Positions 16,463-25,435 of a stretch of 64,000 bases of DNA are shown piece by piece (the stretch's first letter is position 1; the number at the start of each line of letters is the position of its first letter). The DNA comes from Flavilitoribacter nigricans DSM 23189 = NBRC 102662 (GTDB lineage: Bacteria > Bacteroidota > Bacteroidia > Chitinophagales > Saprospiraceae), in NCBI RefSeq assembly GCF_002646595.1, contig NZ_PDUD01000039.1:62001-126000 (forward strand). The letters are read 5' to 3'. A program made the translations under genes and the position numbers. The notes beneath the pieces are model-generated. The model was given only the letters and a program-made list of their open reading frames with translations, had not been told where the DNA came from and did not search any database.

Positions 16463-17998
16463 TCAATGATCTCCCCTTGCGGTCAGAGCGTCGAGCTGCG
16501 CCCGCTCGGCGACGGTAAGGGTACCGTCCGGGATGGCCCCAAAGGCAGCCGCATCTTCCAGTACCCGCTGCGCCGCATCCGACAGGGCATCCGGTCCGTC
16601 CAGCCGGAAGGAAGCCGGCGACTGGGGGCCAAAGTGCAGTGCCCGCGTCAGCTCCGGCCAGTGCGCCGGCACCGGCTCCACACCCGCCCGGTCGGCCAGC
16701 AGTCGCGCCCAGGTATGCATGCGCAGCATCGGTGGTGGTCCGTTACGGGGACGCAGTGCGGCGATGTGGGCCGCCATCTCGGTCGACTCTGGCAACGGCC
16801 GACGGCCACCCCAGGTGTAGGCCACCCAACGCGCCTGCAATTCGAGCGTTGGGAAGTAAGGTCCCGACTGATGATAAACGCCCACCAGGGCAAAACCCGG
16901 CAGATCGGGATGAAAAGTATGATGGTAGAGGTCCGCCTGATCTACATCCGGGGCGAGTGCCGCCCGCGCCCGGGACCCCAGATAAGGAAGCGAAAGTTCG
17001 TAGCCGGTCGCGAAAATGATGGTATCTATATCTTCCGTGCTGCCATCCGTAAACCGCACCGTTTGGTCCGTTACCCCGGCCATCCAGGGGCGCGGCGTGA
17101 TGCGGTCCTCGGCGACCAGCGCCAGATAGAACTGATTTTGGGTGAATCCCGCCTCGTACGGATCTTCCGACGCGCAGGGCGCGCCAAACTGGGCCGGGTG
17201 ACCGCTGGTACGCAGAATGAGCGACTTCAGAGCCGCAGCACTCTCGGCCGGTGATCGCCGTGCGGAAGCCAGGGCGGCGTAGCGGGTGTAAACGCGGTGT
17301 TCGATGGGCACACCGGCCAGGATCTTCTGGAGTACGTAGCGATGCCGGCGCGCCGCGACTACCACGCGAGCTGCTCCCCGCAGTGCCAGTTCACTGGCGA
17401 TCTCCAGCGCGCTGATGCTGTGCCCGGCAACCAATACGCGCTGCCCACGGTAGGCCTCAGCGCCGCGGTAGGCGGCGGCATGGATCACCCCACCGATGCC
17501 ATTGAAGCCGGACAGGCCCGCCAGCGGGGGTATCGTCGGTACGCGGTAACGGCCGGTAGCGGCCACCACATGATCAAAGCGTTCTTCCCAGCTACGGCCT
17601 TCTACGGTAGTGGCGCGCACTCGCCAACCGCTCCCGGCGGGGTCCGGATCCACTTCATCGACCCGGTTGCGGAAGCGGGCGTCCGTCAGTATGCCCGATT
17701 GTTCCGCGTAGCGGCGTAGATAGGCTCCCATCTGTTCGGCTGTCGGATAAACGGGAGTACCGGGCGGGTGCGGCAGATCGGAGAACGCAGTCATGACCCG
17801 ACTGGTATTGGTCCGCATCCCCGGCCAGACGCTGCTTTGCGGGCCACCGACCCGCCATTGCCCTCCGACTTCGATGTCCTCTTCGATGAGCGTAATACGG
17901 AAGCCTACTTCCCGCAGCCAGCGGGCCGCCACCAGCCCGGCCGGTCCGGCGCCGATGATCGCAGCGGTCGGTGCTGCCTGGTCGGTCGCAGTATTCAT
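16463..17998 (-). CDS. Flavin-dependent monooxygenase (FMO-like), GC-rich
   Basis: A 511-residue FAD/NADPH oxidoreductase. GAGPAGL (about 17-23) binds FAD, a second dinucleotide fold begins VLVAGHSISALEIA near 200, and FATGYE near 340 is the usual FMO/Baeyer-Villiger linker motif. Such enzymes oxygenate nitrogen, sulphur or ketone groups in the cytoplasm. The gene is far richer in G and C than its neighbours (many GCC, CGC and GGC codons; Ala/Arg-rich protein), which points to recent transfer from a high-GC donor such as an actinobacterium or proteobacterium. The substrate is unknown. Confidence 0.83.
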   Translation of the reverse strand: MNTATDQAAPTAAIIGAGPAGLVAARWLREVGFRITLIEEDIEVGGQWRVGGPQSSVWPGMRTNTSRVMTAFSDLPHPPGTPVYPTAEQMGAYLRRYAEQSGILTDARFRNRVDEVDPDPAGSGWRVRATTVEGRSWEERFDHVVAATGRYRVPTIPPLAGLSGFNGIGGVIHAAAYRGAEAYRGQRVLVAGHSISALEIASELALRGAARVVVAARRHRYVLQKILAGVPIEHRVYTRYAALASARRSPAESAAALKSLILRTSGHPAQFGAPCASEDPYEAGFTQNQFYLALVAEDRITPRPWMAGVTDQTVRFTDGSTEDIDTIIFATGYELSLPYLGSRARAALAPDVDQADLYHHTFHPDLPGFALVGVYHQSGPYFPTLELQARWVAYTWGGRRPLPESTEMAAHIAALRPRNGPPPMLRMHTWARLLADRAGVEPVPAHWPELTRALHFGPQSPASFRLDGPDALSDAAQRVLEDAAAFGAIPDGTLTVAERAQLDALTARGDH

Positions 17999-18181
17999 AA
18001 AACCATTGCTTTAGGTAGCCGTTGAAGATGGGCTCTTTTCCGGCTTAAGGTTAGCGTAAGAACGGGAGCGGATTAAACGCACCTGCTTTTCAAAAAACAA
18101 GATACTGAATTACCGGTAAAACGATCCGGGCCAGCCCCGAACCACTCTTGTTTTCTGGCCAGCTGCCATCCGTTTCAGCTT

Positions 18182-18763
18182 TTATCGGAAATGTTTCGGC
18201 CGCTCTCCCCTACCGGCATGTTCGGAAATCTCGTCGATCCGTTTTTGCCGGGTTTCCGGTCGTCTGGCGAGGGCGATCCAATGAAGCAGGGATTTTCGGT
18301 TCGATGGACTCAGACTTAGATAGTAGTCTTTTGCGCCGGGATGTTTTTGGAAGGCGGTCTCCAGATCCTCGGGAACGATGAGCGCTTCCGCTTCATCCAG
18401 CATCGTCCAAGAACCGTTTGCTTTGGCAATTTCAACGGCTTCGTAACCGGCCGGCCTCATTTCGCCGCTGTCAATAAGTTTTTGCACTTTTTCTTTGTTG
18501 ATCTTCGACCACGGACTTTTGGGTTTCCTTCTGCAGTAGAACTGGCGGTAGCTGAACTCATCAATGGTCTGCCGCTTGCTGTCGATCCAGCCAAAACAAA
18601 GCGCTACATCAACGGCATCACTCCAGAGAATGCTTTCTCTTTCGGACTTCTTTTTATAGAGGATCAGCCAGACCGACTGTTCCGAGCGGTGGTTTTGCGC
18701 TAACCACGCTCGCCAGTCGGCGAGGGTTGGTGGATAATAGGTGTTTTCTTCGTTTGCCTGCAT
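18182..18763 (-). CDS. YdeI/OmdA family protein
   Basis: A 193-residue protein of the YdeI family (bacteriocin-protection/OmpD-associated). The WLAQNHRSEQSVWL start, VDVALCFGWIDS near 50-61, RKPKSPWSKINKEKV near 80-95 and the C-terminal LHWIALARRPETRQKRI unit are all diagnostic. The family is cytoplasmic and has no proven reaction. A second, DUF1905-fused member lies at 33966-34394. An inverted repeat (GGCCAG at 18129, CTGGCC at 18155) lies just past its stop. Confidence 0.82.
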   Translation of the reverse strand: MQANEENTYYPPTLADWRAWLAQNHRSEQSVWLILYKKKSERESILWSDAVDVALCFGWIDSKRQTIDEFSYRQFYCRRKPKSPWSKINKEKVQKLIDSGEMRPAGYEAVEIAKANGSWTMLDEAEALIVPEDLETAFQKHPGAKDYYLSLSPSNRKSLLHWIALARRPETRQKRIDEISEHAGRGERPKHFR

Positions 18764-18910
18764 TTACTTTACGATTGTATTTCTAATTCACGTCAATCTG
18801 CAGCAAATTTACAAGATGGCGGTGACAGCCCTATGTCAGAGGTTCCGAAGAAATGAGTGGTAGTTGGGAAAAAATTCCGGCGGGGTGGTTTGGTGAGGGC
18901 CAATTCCCGG

Positions 18911-18959
18911 GTCGGTTTTTGCATATTATTCCCGGGCTGGCGCCAGTAGGGTAACCGAC
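18911..18959. repeat. Intergenic stem-loop
   Basis: GTCGGTT (18911-18917) and AACCGAC (18953-18959) pair perfectly around a loop containing the self-complementary TGGCGCCA. It lies about 12 bases past the stop of the DUF1801 gene (ending at 18971), in a GC-rich patch of the 207-base gap. There is no T-run, so it is not a simple terminator; its place resembles the cassette-end palindromes further right. Confidence 0.5.
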
Positions 18960-18970
18960 TTCCACCTCTC

Positions 18971-19399
18971 CTAGCTGCTCGTCTGCTCAATGCCATAGCG
19001 GATAGCCGCTTCCAGTACCTCCAGATTAATGTCTTCCAGTGTTTTGAACTTAATGCAGTAGCCCGTTACACTTGCTTTCCCAATGGTGGTTCCGAAGTTA
19101 TTGGGCAGGTTTTTTTTGTCTTTTAGCCCCATGATGTAGACCGAAATGCCCGTTGTATTGCCGCTTAAGCCGATCTGATAAAACTCCTTATTGGAACCAT
19201 CTTTATAGTAAATATCAAACGTTCCGTATCCGATATTCGGATTGGTCACCACTTTACCGGTATCATCTTTTCCGTCCAGGAACCATAATTTTCCTCCGGG
19301 TAAGATCTGAAGCATGCGCTGGTGCAGGTTTTGCATTTCCGTACGTTTCGGTTCGCGCTGGCTATCAATATATGCTTTGATCTGTTCTTCTGCTTTCAT
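18971..19399 (-). CDS. DUF1801 (YdhG-like) family protein
   Basis: A 142-residue small alpha/beta protein. The IKAYIDSQREPKRTEMQNLHQ start, the ILPGGKLWFLDGKD segment and the late CIKFKTLEDINLEVLEAAIRYG helix match the DUF1801/YdhG fold, which is related to frataxin-like domains. Function is unknown. It is a single-gene unit with its own spacing on both sides. Confidence 0.72.
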   Translation of the reverse strand: MKAEEQIKAYIDSQREPKRTEMQNLHQRMLQILPGGKLWFLDGKDDTGKVVTNPNIGYGTFDIYYKDGSNKEFYQIGLSGNTTGISVYIMGLKDKKNLPNNFGTTIGKASVTGYCIKFKTLEDINLEVLEAAIRYGIEQTSS

Positions 19400-19489
19400 G
19401 TGGCAGTACCCATTTAATGATTAATTCACTTCATTTTTATGGCCCATTATGATAAGTAGCAAAGTGCAGGCCATCACCTACCGCCAATG

Positions 19490-20605
19490 CTAAAACCCCT
19501 CACCCCCAATTTCCTCCATTAACTTACGCGCCAGGGCTTCTCCTCTTAGATGTTTCGCGATTATTTTCCCCTCGGGATCAATCAGGAAAGAAGCCGGAAT
19601 GGCCCTTACACCATACAAAGCCGACATATTGCTGTAACTGCCATCTTCATCAATGACATTTGTCCATACCAACGAATCTTTATCAACCGCCTTTTCCCAG
19701 GCATTCGGATTGGTATCGATAGAGAAGCTAAAGATTTCGAAGTTTTTATCCTTAAACTGCTCATAGGTTCTGACCAGATTCGGGTTTTCCTTTCTACAGG
19801 GCACACACCAGGAAGCCCAAAAATCCAGCAGGACATATTTACCCGCCAGATCCGATAATTTCACCATTTCTCCGGAACGGTCCTTTCCTTCGATATCGAC
19901 ATAGGGATCACCGATCTCAATGGGCTGGTTGTTCAGGTAGGTATGCACTACTTTACCGTATTTGGTGTCCTGCAGAGCTGCGGGAAACTTGTTGAACAGC
20001 GATTTCAGGGTGTCCTTGCTAAAATCATTTCGTAAAAAGAAGAGTTCCTGTATGGTATACAGGGAGGGGGCTTCGGACCTGATTCCGTCCACCCGGATCT
20101 TGAAAACCGAATCATCGATCCGGGTTACTTCCTCACGGGCTTTTTCGAATGCTGCCTTGGCCTCATCCGATGGAGTAGACATTAACTGCACCATATGCTG
20201 CATCAGACTGTCCCTTTGGATCTGCAGGCTTCTCTGTTTATCCCGGTATTTGGTCATCACCTCATTTAACTGGGATCCCTCAATTTTCGAATAGTTGAAA
20301 TTCTCGTAATCACCGTAAACTGTGATGTTTTCATTCTCAATCCAGAGTACCAGATACTTATTATCTACGGTATGAATGCGGGCGGTAAAAGGTGCTTCGG
20401 CCGTCCCGCTAAAAGCTAATTGCCCATTTTGGATATAGGCGGAATCTAAAACGATCCCTTTATCGAGATGGAATAATTTAAATTCGGTACTGTCTTGGAA
20501 CCCATTCAGGTTCATGGAAACGGTAAAATCAGATTGCTGCGTTTTTTTGGTTTGGCAGGAAATAATTGAAAACGCAAAGAGCACTAAAATCAAAACTCTA
20601 TTCAT
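19490..20605 (-). CDS. Lipoprotein thioredoxin of the TlpA/ResA type with DUF4369
   Basis: A 371-residue lipoprotein (lipobox IISC, Cys17). Residues about 25-120 are a DUF4369-like beta domain, a helical linker follows to about 230, and the C-terminus is a TlpA/AhpC-TSA thioredoxin fold with active site WCVPC (266-270) and a cis-Pro segment IPASF. Such proteins reduce periplasmic disulphides, for example in cytochrome c maturation or outer-membrane protein folding, and are very common in Bacteroidota. No electron donor gene is adjacent. Confidence 0.85.
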   Translation of the reverse strand: MNRVLILVLFAFSIISCQTKKTQQSDFTVSMNLNGFQDSTEFKLFHLDKGIVLDSAYIQNGQLAFSGTAEAPFTARIHTVDNKYLVLWIENENITVYGDYENFNYSKIEGSQLNEVMTKYRDKQRSLQIQRDSLMQHMVQLMSTPSDEAKAAFEKAREEVTRIDDSVFKIRVDGIRSEAPSLYTIQELFFLRNDFSKDTLKSLFNKFPAALQDTKYGKVVHTYLNNQPIEIGDPYVDIEGKDRSGEMVKLSDLAGKYVLLDFWASWCVPCRKENPNLVRTYEQFKDKNFEIFSFSIDTNPNAWEKAVDKDSLVWTNVIDEDGSYSNMSALYGVRAIPASFLIDPEGKIIAKHLRGEALARKLMEEIGGEGF

Positions 20606-20628
20606 TGAAGTTTAGCTTTAATGAGGAA

Positions 20629-21072
20629 CTATGGTTTCGGATGTGAGGAATATTTACGACGCCAGGTGATTTTGATCCTGAGTATTTTTGACCCATCGTA
20701 GGGCAAAACCACTTCGGTCAGTATATACCCTGATTGAATTGGTTCTGAACTTCCTTTCAACTGGTTTGCCCAACCGATCTTCCGATTCAGTTCCGATCCG
20801 GTGATATATCACATTTTCCAATTTGCGGGGAAATTCAGATTCTTTTCTTTTGAATACGCGATATTGAGAATTACCGGTATCTGTTCGTCTAATTTTAACT
20901 CAAATGCTTTTTGCTCTCTTTAGGTAGCCGGGGTTTGTTCCCGGATCTTTTCCATGATCAATTGGCTCAATTGCGTGCATTCAGCGCCTTGTTGCCGTTC
21001 ATCCGTTTCGGTTTTTACAAAGTCGAGTACACGACCATATCCCAAATCAATTTTGCGGACAGGACCAGACTC
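20629..21072 (-). pseudogene. Decayed reading frame with in-frame stops
   Basis: The 410-base gap 20606-21014 is not empty. One minus-strand frame from about 21072 to 20629 reads as normal protein (for example VRKIDLGYGRVLDFVKTE, later PVILNIAYSKEKNLNFPANW and GYILTEVVLPYDGSKILRI) but is broken by a TAA and a TGA in the same frame before its final TAG. Its beginning overlaps the last 58 bases of the amidohydrolase gene in another frame. I read it as the eroded C-terminal part of a lost gene. The parent family is not recognised. Confidence 0.6.
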
Positions 21073-22547
21073 CTATTTCTGGAATAAATCTTTTCCTTGA
21101 TTTTTTTGATTTCGTTCTTGTCTAAATAGATCCCCTGGTAAATAAGGCCGCTTACATTTCTTACGGCTGAGATTTCAGCGATCGGATTTTGCGGAAGAAT
21201 AATCAAATCTGCCGTCTTACCCGCTTCTATTGCACCATACTGGTTTTCCAGGTTGTAATATCGGGCAGAATTGAGGGTAGTTGTTTTTAACACATCATAG
21301 TTCGAGAGGCCGGCTTTCGAAAGTTCCTCCAGTTCATCCAATAAAGACGTACCTGGCAATTCGGGTACATCGGATCCCGCTAAGATCCCGACTCCTTTTT
21401 CATTTGCCCTTTTGGTGATCTCCAGACTTTTGAAATAGAAATCCTTGTAAGTTTTTCGCCCCCTTACAGTGGTATCCTCCTGAATGGTCGCATCCAGATC
21501 TTCAAAAGATAGTAATCTCAGGATGGGGTTGATCTTATCGTATCTGGCCCGGAAGATGTTATCATCGGCATACGCATCCGCCTTTCGGGTCAGGTGGGTA
21601 GGGCAGTACCAGGTGCCGTTGTTCTTTAAGGTCTCTAAATTTTTATCCAGCAGAAGCGTGTCGTGCCCAAGGAGCATCTGCTCCCTCAGATCAGTGTTGT
21701 CACGCGACTTTGGATCGTTGTCCTTACGCAGTGCTTCCGCCCCTTCATAGCTATCCCAGATCAGGAAACGGGCATGTTCCAGACTTTTCATGCCCGCGTT
21801 GGAGGCTTCAGCCGTGCTGATACGCACCGGTTTGTGTCCGGCTACATCTATTTCAGCGAGTTGAGCTTGCTTCAGAAGTTCAAAAAATGCATTTCGTGGA
21901 ATGTTGTTGTAAATTTTTATCAGGTCAACGCCTTGATCTTTAAAATACTGGACCAACAACTTAGCTTCCTCTTCATTTGAACAGTTGAAAAAGTCCGGTG
22001 AACGATCAAACATGGGATGTGGACCTTCAACCGCTAAACTCGTTAGGTTATGAATTTTTGGCCCTAATAAGTCCAAGCCTTCCACTTCTTTGTTCCACTT
22101 CATGATCCTTTCCGGGGTAGAAGCAAAGGGATCCCGATCATTATAAGCACCTCTCATGTCGCGCACATGCATTACCCCATTGACCACAAATTCAGCACCA
22201 GCAATGTATGGGTATTGTTTATGCAAGTGAACGTGCATATCCCAGAGCGCTGGGATTAGGAATTGTTTGCGGCCATCAATCGTTCTTGTTTCCGCATCAT
22301 CAGCAGAAATGAGACGGTCAGCTATCCGGATTATTTTGTTTCCGGCAATCAGAACGAATTTATTTTCCAGTATCCGATCGTTCTTTACGTCAACAATATC
22401 GATATTCTTTATGAGCAGGCGTGTATAGCTTTTGTCCGGAAAATCAATCTTTGGTACCGGAACAAAGACCAGGCCAAAGAAAAGGAATAGCACCACCAGA
22501 AGGCTTATCGCGAAGTATTTTGAAAATTTTAATATTTTCTTTTTCAT
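21015..22547 (-). CDS. Membrane-anchored amidohydrolase
   Basis: A 510-residue enzyme if started at ATG 22547, which gives a proper membrane anchor (KKKILKFSK then a hydrophobic helix to residue 30); the frame stays open 50 codons upstream but that part is GC-rich repeat-like DNA. LWDMHVHLH (His105, His107), later GHKPV and LAGSDVPELPG match amidohydrolases of the imidazolonepropionase-like branch, paralogous to the enzyme at 650-2032. The catalytic part should be periplasmic. Its last codons overlap a decayed frame, so its native C-terminus may have been altered. Confidence 0.82.
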   Translation of the reverse strand: MKKKILKFSKYFAISLLVVLFLFFGLVFVPVPKIDFPDKSYTRLLIKNIDIVDVKNDRILENKFVLIAGNKIIRIADRLISADDAETRTIDGRKQFLIPALWDMHVHLHKQYPYIAGAEFVVNGVMHVRDMRGAYNDRDPFASTPERIMKWNKEVEGLDLLGPKIHNLTSLAVEGPHPMFDRSPDFFNCSNEEEAKLLVQYFKDQGVDLIKIYNNIPRNAFFELLKQAQLAEIDVAGHKPVRISTAEASNAGMKSLEHARFLIWDSYEGAEALRKDNDPKSRDNTDLREQMLLGHDTLLLDKNLETLKNNGTWYCPTHLTRKADAYADDNIFRARYDKINPILRLLSFEDLDATIQEDTTVRGRKTYKDFYFKSLEITKRANEKGVGILAGSDVPELPGTSLLDELEELSKAGLSNYDVLKTTTLNSARYYNLENQYGAIEAGKTADLIILPQNPIAEISAVRNVSGLIYQGIYLDKNEIKKIKEKIYSRNRSLVLSAKLIWDMVVYSTL

Positions 22548-22788
22548 TTGAAAAATTGGTGAAGCGTTACGCCATTCGACCGGCCGGAAGCCGGCGAAGA
22601 CTGAACGTCCGGAAGGTGCTGGCAGCCATCCTGTTTTTATACTGATGTTTGCGGGAGGTTCACTTTGCGTACTACCCCTTCCCCCACCCGCTTGCAAAGG
22701 TCAATATCGGAAACTGTCGTTTTTCCAGTTAGTATTCCACATCAGGACCCAACCAATTCCTGGCGAGTATGAATGGTGGCAGCACTTT

Positions 22789-23166
22789 TTACCTTTTAAA
22801 TTCATTAAACAGGACTTCGCCGTCAAATTCAACTTTTGAGATATGCCGGACACTGTTATTCCAATCGAGCGGGGTCCAATACTTGGGGTATTTTACAACA
22901 ATAGCATTTCCGATCAACTTTTCCTTCAGCTCATCTAAATCCAATCCGTTTTCCAATCCTCTGTTGATGTAAAACCTGCGCGGTGTATCCTCCATCCGGA
23001 AAATAATATCATTTCCCGGGTTGCTGTATATTTCCGATACAGTCCTCCGTTCAGCAATGGCTTTGCTTTCGTATACGATCGGTACCGGTCTGAAAATCAG
23101 GATAGCGGTAATAAAAAAAACAGCGCAGCAAGTAATCAGTAAATACCTGGCAAATTTTTTCATCAT
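22789..23166 (-). CDS. Hypothetical single-helix membrane protein
   Basis: A 125-residue protein with an N-terminal membrane helix (about 6-27) and a soluble, presumably periplasmic, remainder rich in charged residues (GLENGLDLDELKEKLIGN, KYWTPLDWNN). No family is recognised. It lies upstream of the amidohydrolase gene with a 240-base gap that contains GC-rich palindromic DNA. It is probably an independent unit. Confidence 0.55.
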   Translation of the reverse strand: MMKKFARYLLITCCAVFFITAILIFRPVPIVYESKAIAERRTVSEIYSNPGNDIIFRMEDTPRRFYINRGLENGLDLDELKEKLIGNAIVVKYPKYWTPLDWNNSVRHISKVEFDGEVLFNEFKR

Positions 23167-23318
23167 TCTATTTTTTAATTATTCTTCAACAGGCAGCCCC
23201 TTTCATGTCAGAGCGAATGGGACTTATGGATTAGCGACAATTTTTTTGAACGGCATTGAGCGAAGCTTAACCGGATGAAAAACGACCAGGCCTTAGCTAC
23301 TTCCTATTCTTCCGAACT

Positions 23319-23966
23319 TTAAAGCTGGACATTTCCGGATCTCAAGGTTTCCAGATAATACGCGCCCAAAGAACCATACGCCAGTACCCAACACAAGCCG
23401 GCAAGCGGGTAAAAATAGTGCAGTCCCCAATCCGTTTCGGTACCCTGAGCCAGTAAAAAGGCAATGCCGGCAAGGATTAGCACCGGGCCTATATAAGGCT
23501 TAACGGGCACTGATCTTAGTCTAATCAATCCGATGCCGATCAGGATCGAACTTAGCGGAAGTGCCAGGGTGGCCGGCGCCATAACCAGCATTTCCCAGTG
23601 TGTTTCCCGTTCGGTCATGTATCGGGCCATCGTTTCCGCCGGCAGCCCACTTTTGTCCAGAGAGCCGATAACGACCCGGTAGGCAGTAGCGAAAACGCCG
23701 CCACACGCTCCCATCAGCCCGAATAGATAAAGGAAAAGCCCAAACGAGGGTTTTTCCTGTCCGATAAGTTTTGCACAGGTCAAATGGATCAGTACAAAAA
23801 ACATCATAGCGTATACGCCCCAGACGCCTTCCACATAACTGGAAAATCCATCGGAATTCAGGCCGATTCCCAGCACATACATGGCTATTGCGATTAAAAA
23901 TAAAACGGGCCCGATGAAATGAGCGTAAATATTAGCTTTCGTTCTTAAAGCAGCAAATCTGTTCAT
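23319..23966 (-). CDS. Hypothetical polytopic membrane protein
   Basis: A 215-residue protein with about six hydrophobic helices. I use the ATG at 23966 (MNRFAALRTK); a TTG six codons upstream is weaker. Conserved-looking motifs are few: LIHLTCAKLIGQEKPSFGLF in a loop and ETHWEMLVMAPATLALPLS. No transporter or enzyme signature is visible. It stands alone, with a repeat element directly upstream (24064-24224). Confidence 0.58.
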   Translation of the reverse strand: MNRFAALRTKANIYAHFIGPVLFLIAIAMYVLGIGLNSDGFSSYVEGVWGVYAMMFFVLIHLTCAKLIGQEKPSFGLFLYLFGLMGACGGVFATAYRVVIGSLDKSGLPAETMARYMTERETHWEMLVMAPATLALPLSSILIGIGLIRLRSVPVKPYIGPVLILAGIAFLLAQGTETDWGLHYFYPLAGLCWVLAYGSLGAYYLETLRSGNVQL

Positions 23967-24063
23967 AATAATGATGGAATTCAATGGTTACAAAATACTG
24001 CAGCAAAATTAGAGGCAAGTCGCTGCAATAAATTGTACATATGTTCCATCGGAAGCTGGGACC

Positions 24064-24224
24064 TGCGAATCAGGAGGACCGTAGAGACGAGATATAAGGT
24101 AGCCCGTCCAATCATTCGGGAGCTTCAGCCTGCCGTAGGTTTTATATGGCGTACCCTACGGCACGCTAAGCCGGGAAATAATCATTTTGCCACCTACATT
24201 TTGTGCCTAAATTCCTGATTGGCA
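24064..24224. repeat. Dispersed palindromic element, copy B (about 160 bp)
   Basis: This is the inverted relative of the element at 2830-3029. It begins TGCGAATCAGG (24064-24074), then carries ACGAGATATA, GGTAGCCCGTCCAAT, TGCCGTAGG, GCGTACCCTACGGCACGCT and TTTTGTGCCTAAA in the order expected for the reverse complement of copy A, and ends CCTGATTGGCA (24214-24224). It has lost about 40 bases and the perfection of the central palindrome. Two related copies 21 kb apart in opposite orientation show a mobile or formerly mobile family. Confidence 0.78.
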
Positions 24225-24285
24225 GGAGAGACCCATTTCAATCACGCAAAATCAGCTAAGGTCAATTGCATGAACGTTCTTGCTT

Positions 24286-25206
24286 TTAAGTAACGACTTC
24301 AATGACCACATTTCCTTTTTTGCGCCCATTATCCACATACTCATGAGCGGCCACCATTTCGGAGAGCGGAAAACATTGATCGATATACGGTTTGATCTTT
24401 TGTTGTTCCGCCAGCTCGTTTAATTCGCTTAGATGTTCCTGCGTCGGACTTGTGAGTGAGGTCACGGAAACAAAGCTACCTCCTGGTTTCAGTACTTTCT
24501 TCGCTTTCGATCCGGAGGTCTTGCCTACCGCATCAAAAACAATGTCGAATCGATCATCGAGCAACGAATAATCCTCCTGTCGGTAATCAATTACCCGATC
24601 TGCTCCCAGTGACTTTACCATTTCGAAATTAGATCCGCTGCACACCGCCACCACCGTGGCTTCGTACGCTTTGGCAATCTGAATAGCGTAGCTTCCCACA
24701 CTACCCGAAGCGCCGTAAACAAGCACCTGCTGCCCTTTACCCAATTTCGCTTTTTTGAGCAAAAATAAAGCGGTCATTCCACCCACCGGCAACGCCGCCG
24801 CTTCCCTGAAATTTAGCGCCTGCGGTTTCAGTCCCAGTACGCCTTTTTTTCTATCCTGCGGCACACAGATATATTCGGCATAGGAACCGGATTTAAGCTG
24901 TGTAGGCGTTGCAACAATCTCATCCCCTACCTGATATTTCGTGACCTCTTGGCCGATAGCTTCTACAATGCCGGAAAATTCATGGCCCAGTATTTTCTTC
25001 TTCGGCCTGAATAAACCAAACATCAGCCTGACCGGAAGCCAGACCAGTAGCGGGAAATTTGAACTGCGCAACCTGACATCACCGGAAGTCACCGTAGTGG
25101 CGCATATTCTGACCAGGATCTCATTGTCCCCGGGTTGAGGCTTTTCGATATCCACCAACTTTAAGACATCGGGGGAACCGTATTGGGTATAAATTACTGC
25201 TTTCAT
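24286..25206 (-). CDS. NAD(P)-dependent zinc-independent MDR alcohol dehydrogenase/quinone reductase
   Basis: A 306-residue medium-chain dehydrogenase/reductase. The GroES-like N-terminal domain contains LGHEFSGIVEAIGQEV (about 71-90); the Rossmann part has VYGASGSVGSYAIQIAKA (about 160) with the GxxGxxG nucleotide site. Cysteines and glutamates for catalytic zinc are missing, so it belongs to the quinone-reductase/enoyl-reductase-like branch that reduces activated double bonds. A second member of the family is at 30810-31778. Monocistronic by spacing. Confidence 0.85.
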   Translation of the reverse strand: MKAVIYTQYGSPDVLKLVDIEKPQPGDNEILVRICATTVTSGDVRLRSSNFPLLVWLPVRLMFGLFRPKKKILGHEFSGIVEAIGQEVTKYQVGDEIVATPTQLKSGSYAEYICVPQDRKKGVLGLKPQALNFREAAALPVGGMTALFLLKKAKLGKGQQVLVYGASGSVGSYAIQIAKAYEATVVAVCSGSNFEMVKSLGADRVIDYRQEDYSLLDDRFDIVFDAVGKTSGSKAKKVLKPGGSFVSVTSLTSPTQEHLSELNELAEQQKIKPYIDQCFPLSEMVAAHEYVDNGRKKGNVVIEVVT

Positions 25207-25435
25207 GTTTTATTTAAGGATGCCGGACAGCGACCTGTGTTGCGTAGCTCGCGAATGGGAGCTATGATCATATACACAAATGGGCTCAGCCTGCTTATTT
25301 AATTTGTTTTAAGGCAACTCATTAGAATTGATATTCTTGCGTGGAACCGAAAGGGTGTCCTGTCTGAATAAGCAATTTGAGCATCCGTTGATTCCAATGC
25401 TTTTTCGATATCATTGATTCGAGCACCAAGTTTGT

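Noticed and set aside
16466-17254. 262-codon plus-strand frame
   Set aside because: Antisense shadow within the very GC-rich monooxygenase gene.
22548-22697. 50-codon extension of the second amidohydrolase
   Set aside because: It is GC-rich, repeat-like and precedes a normal membrane-anchor start at 22547.
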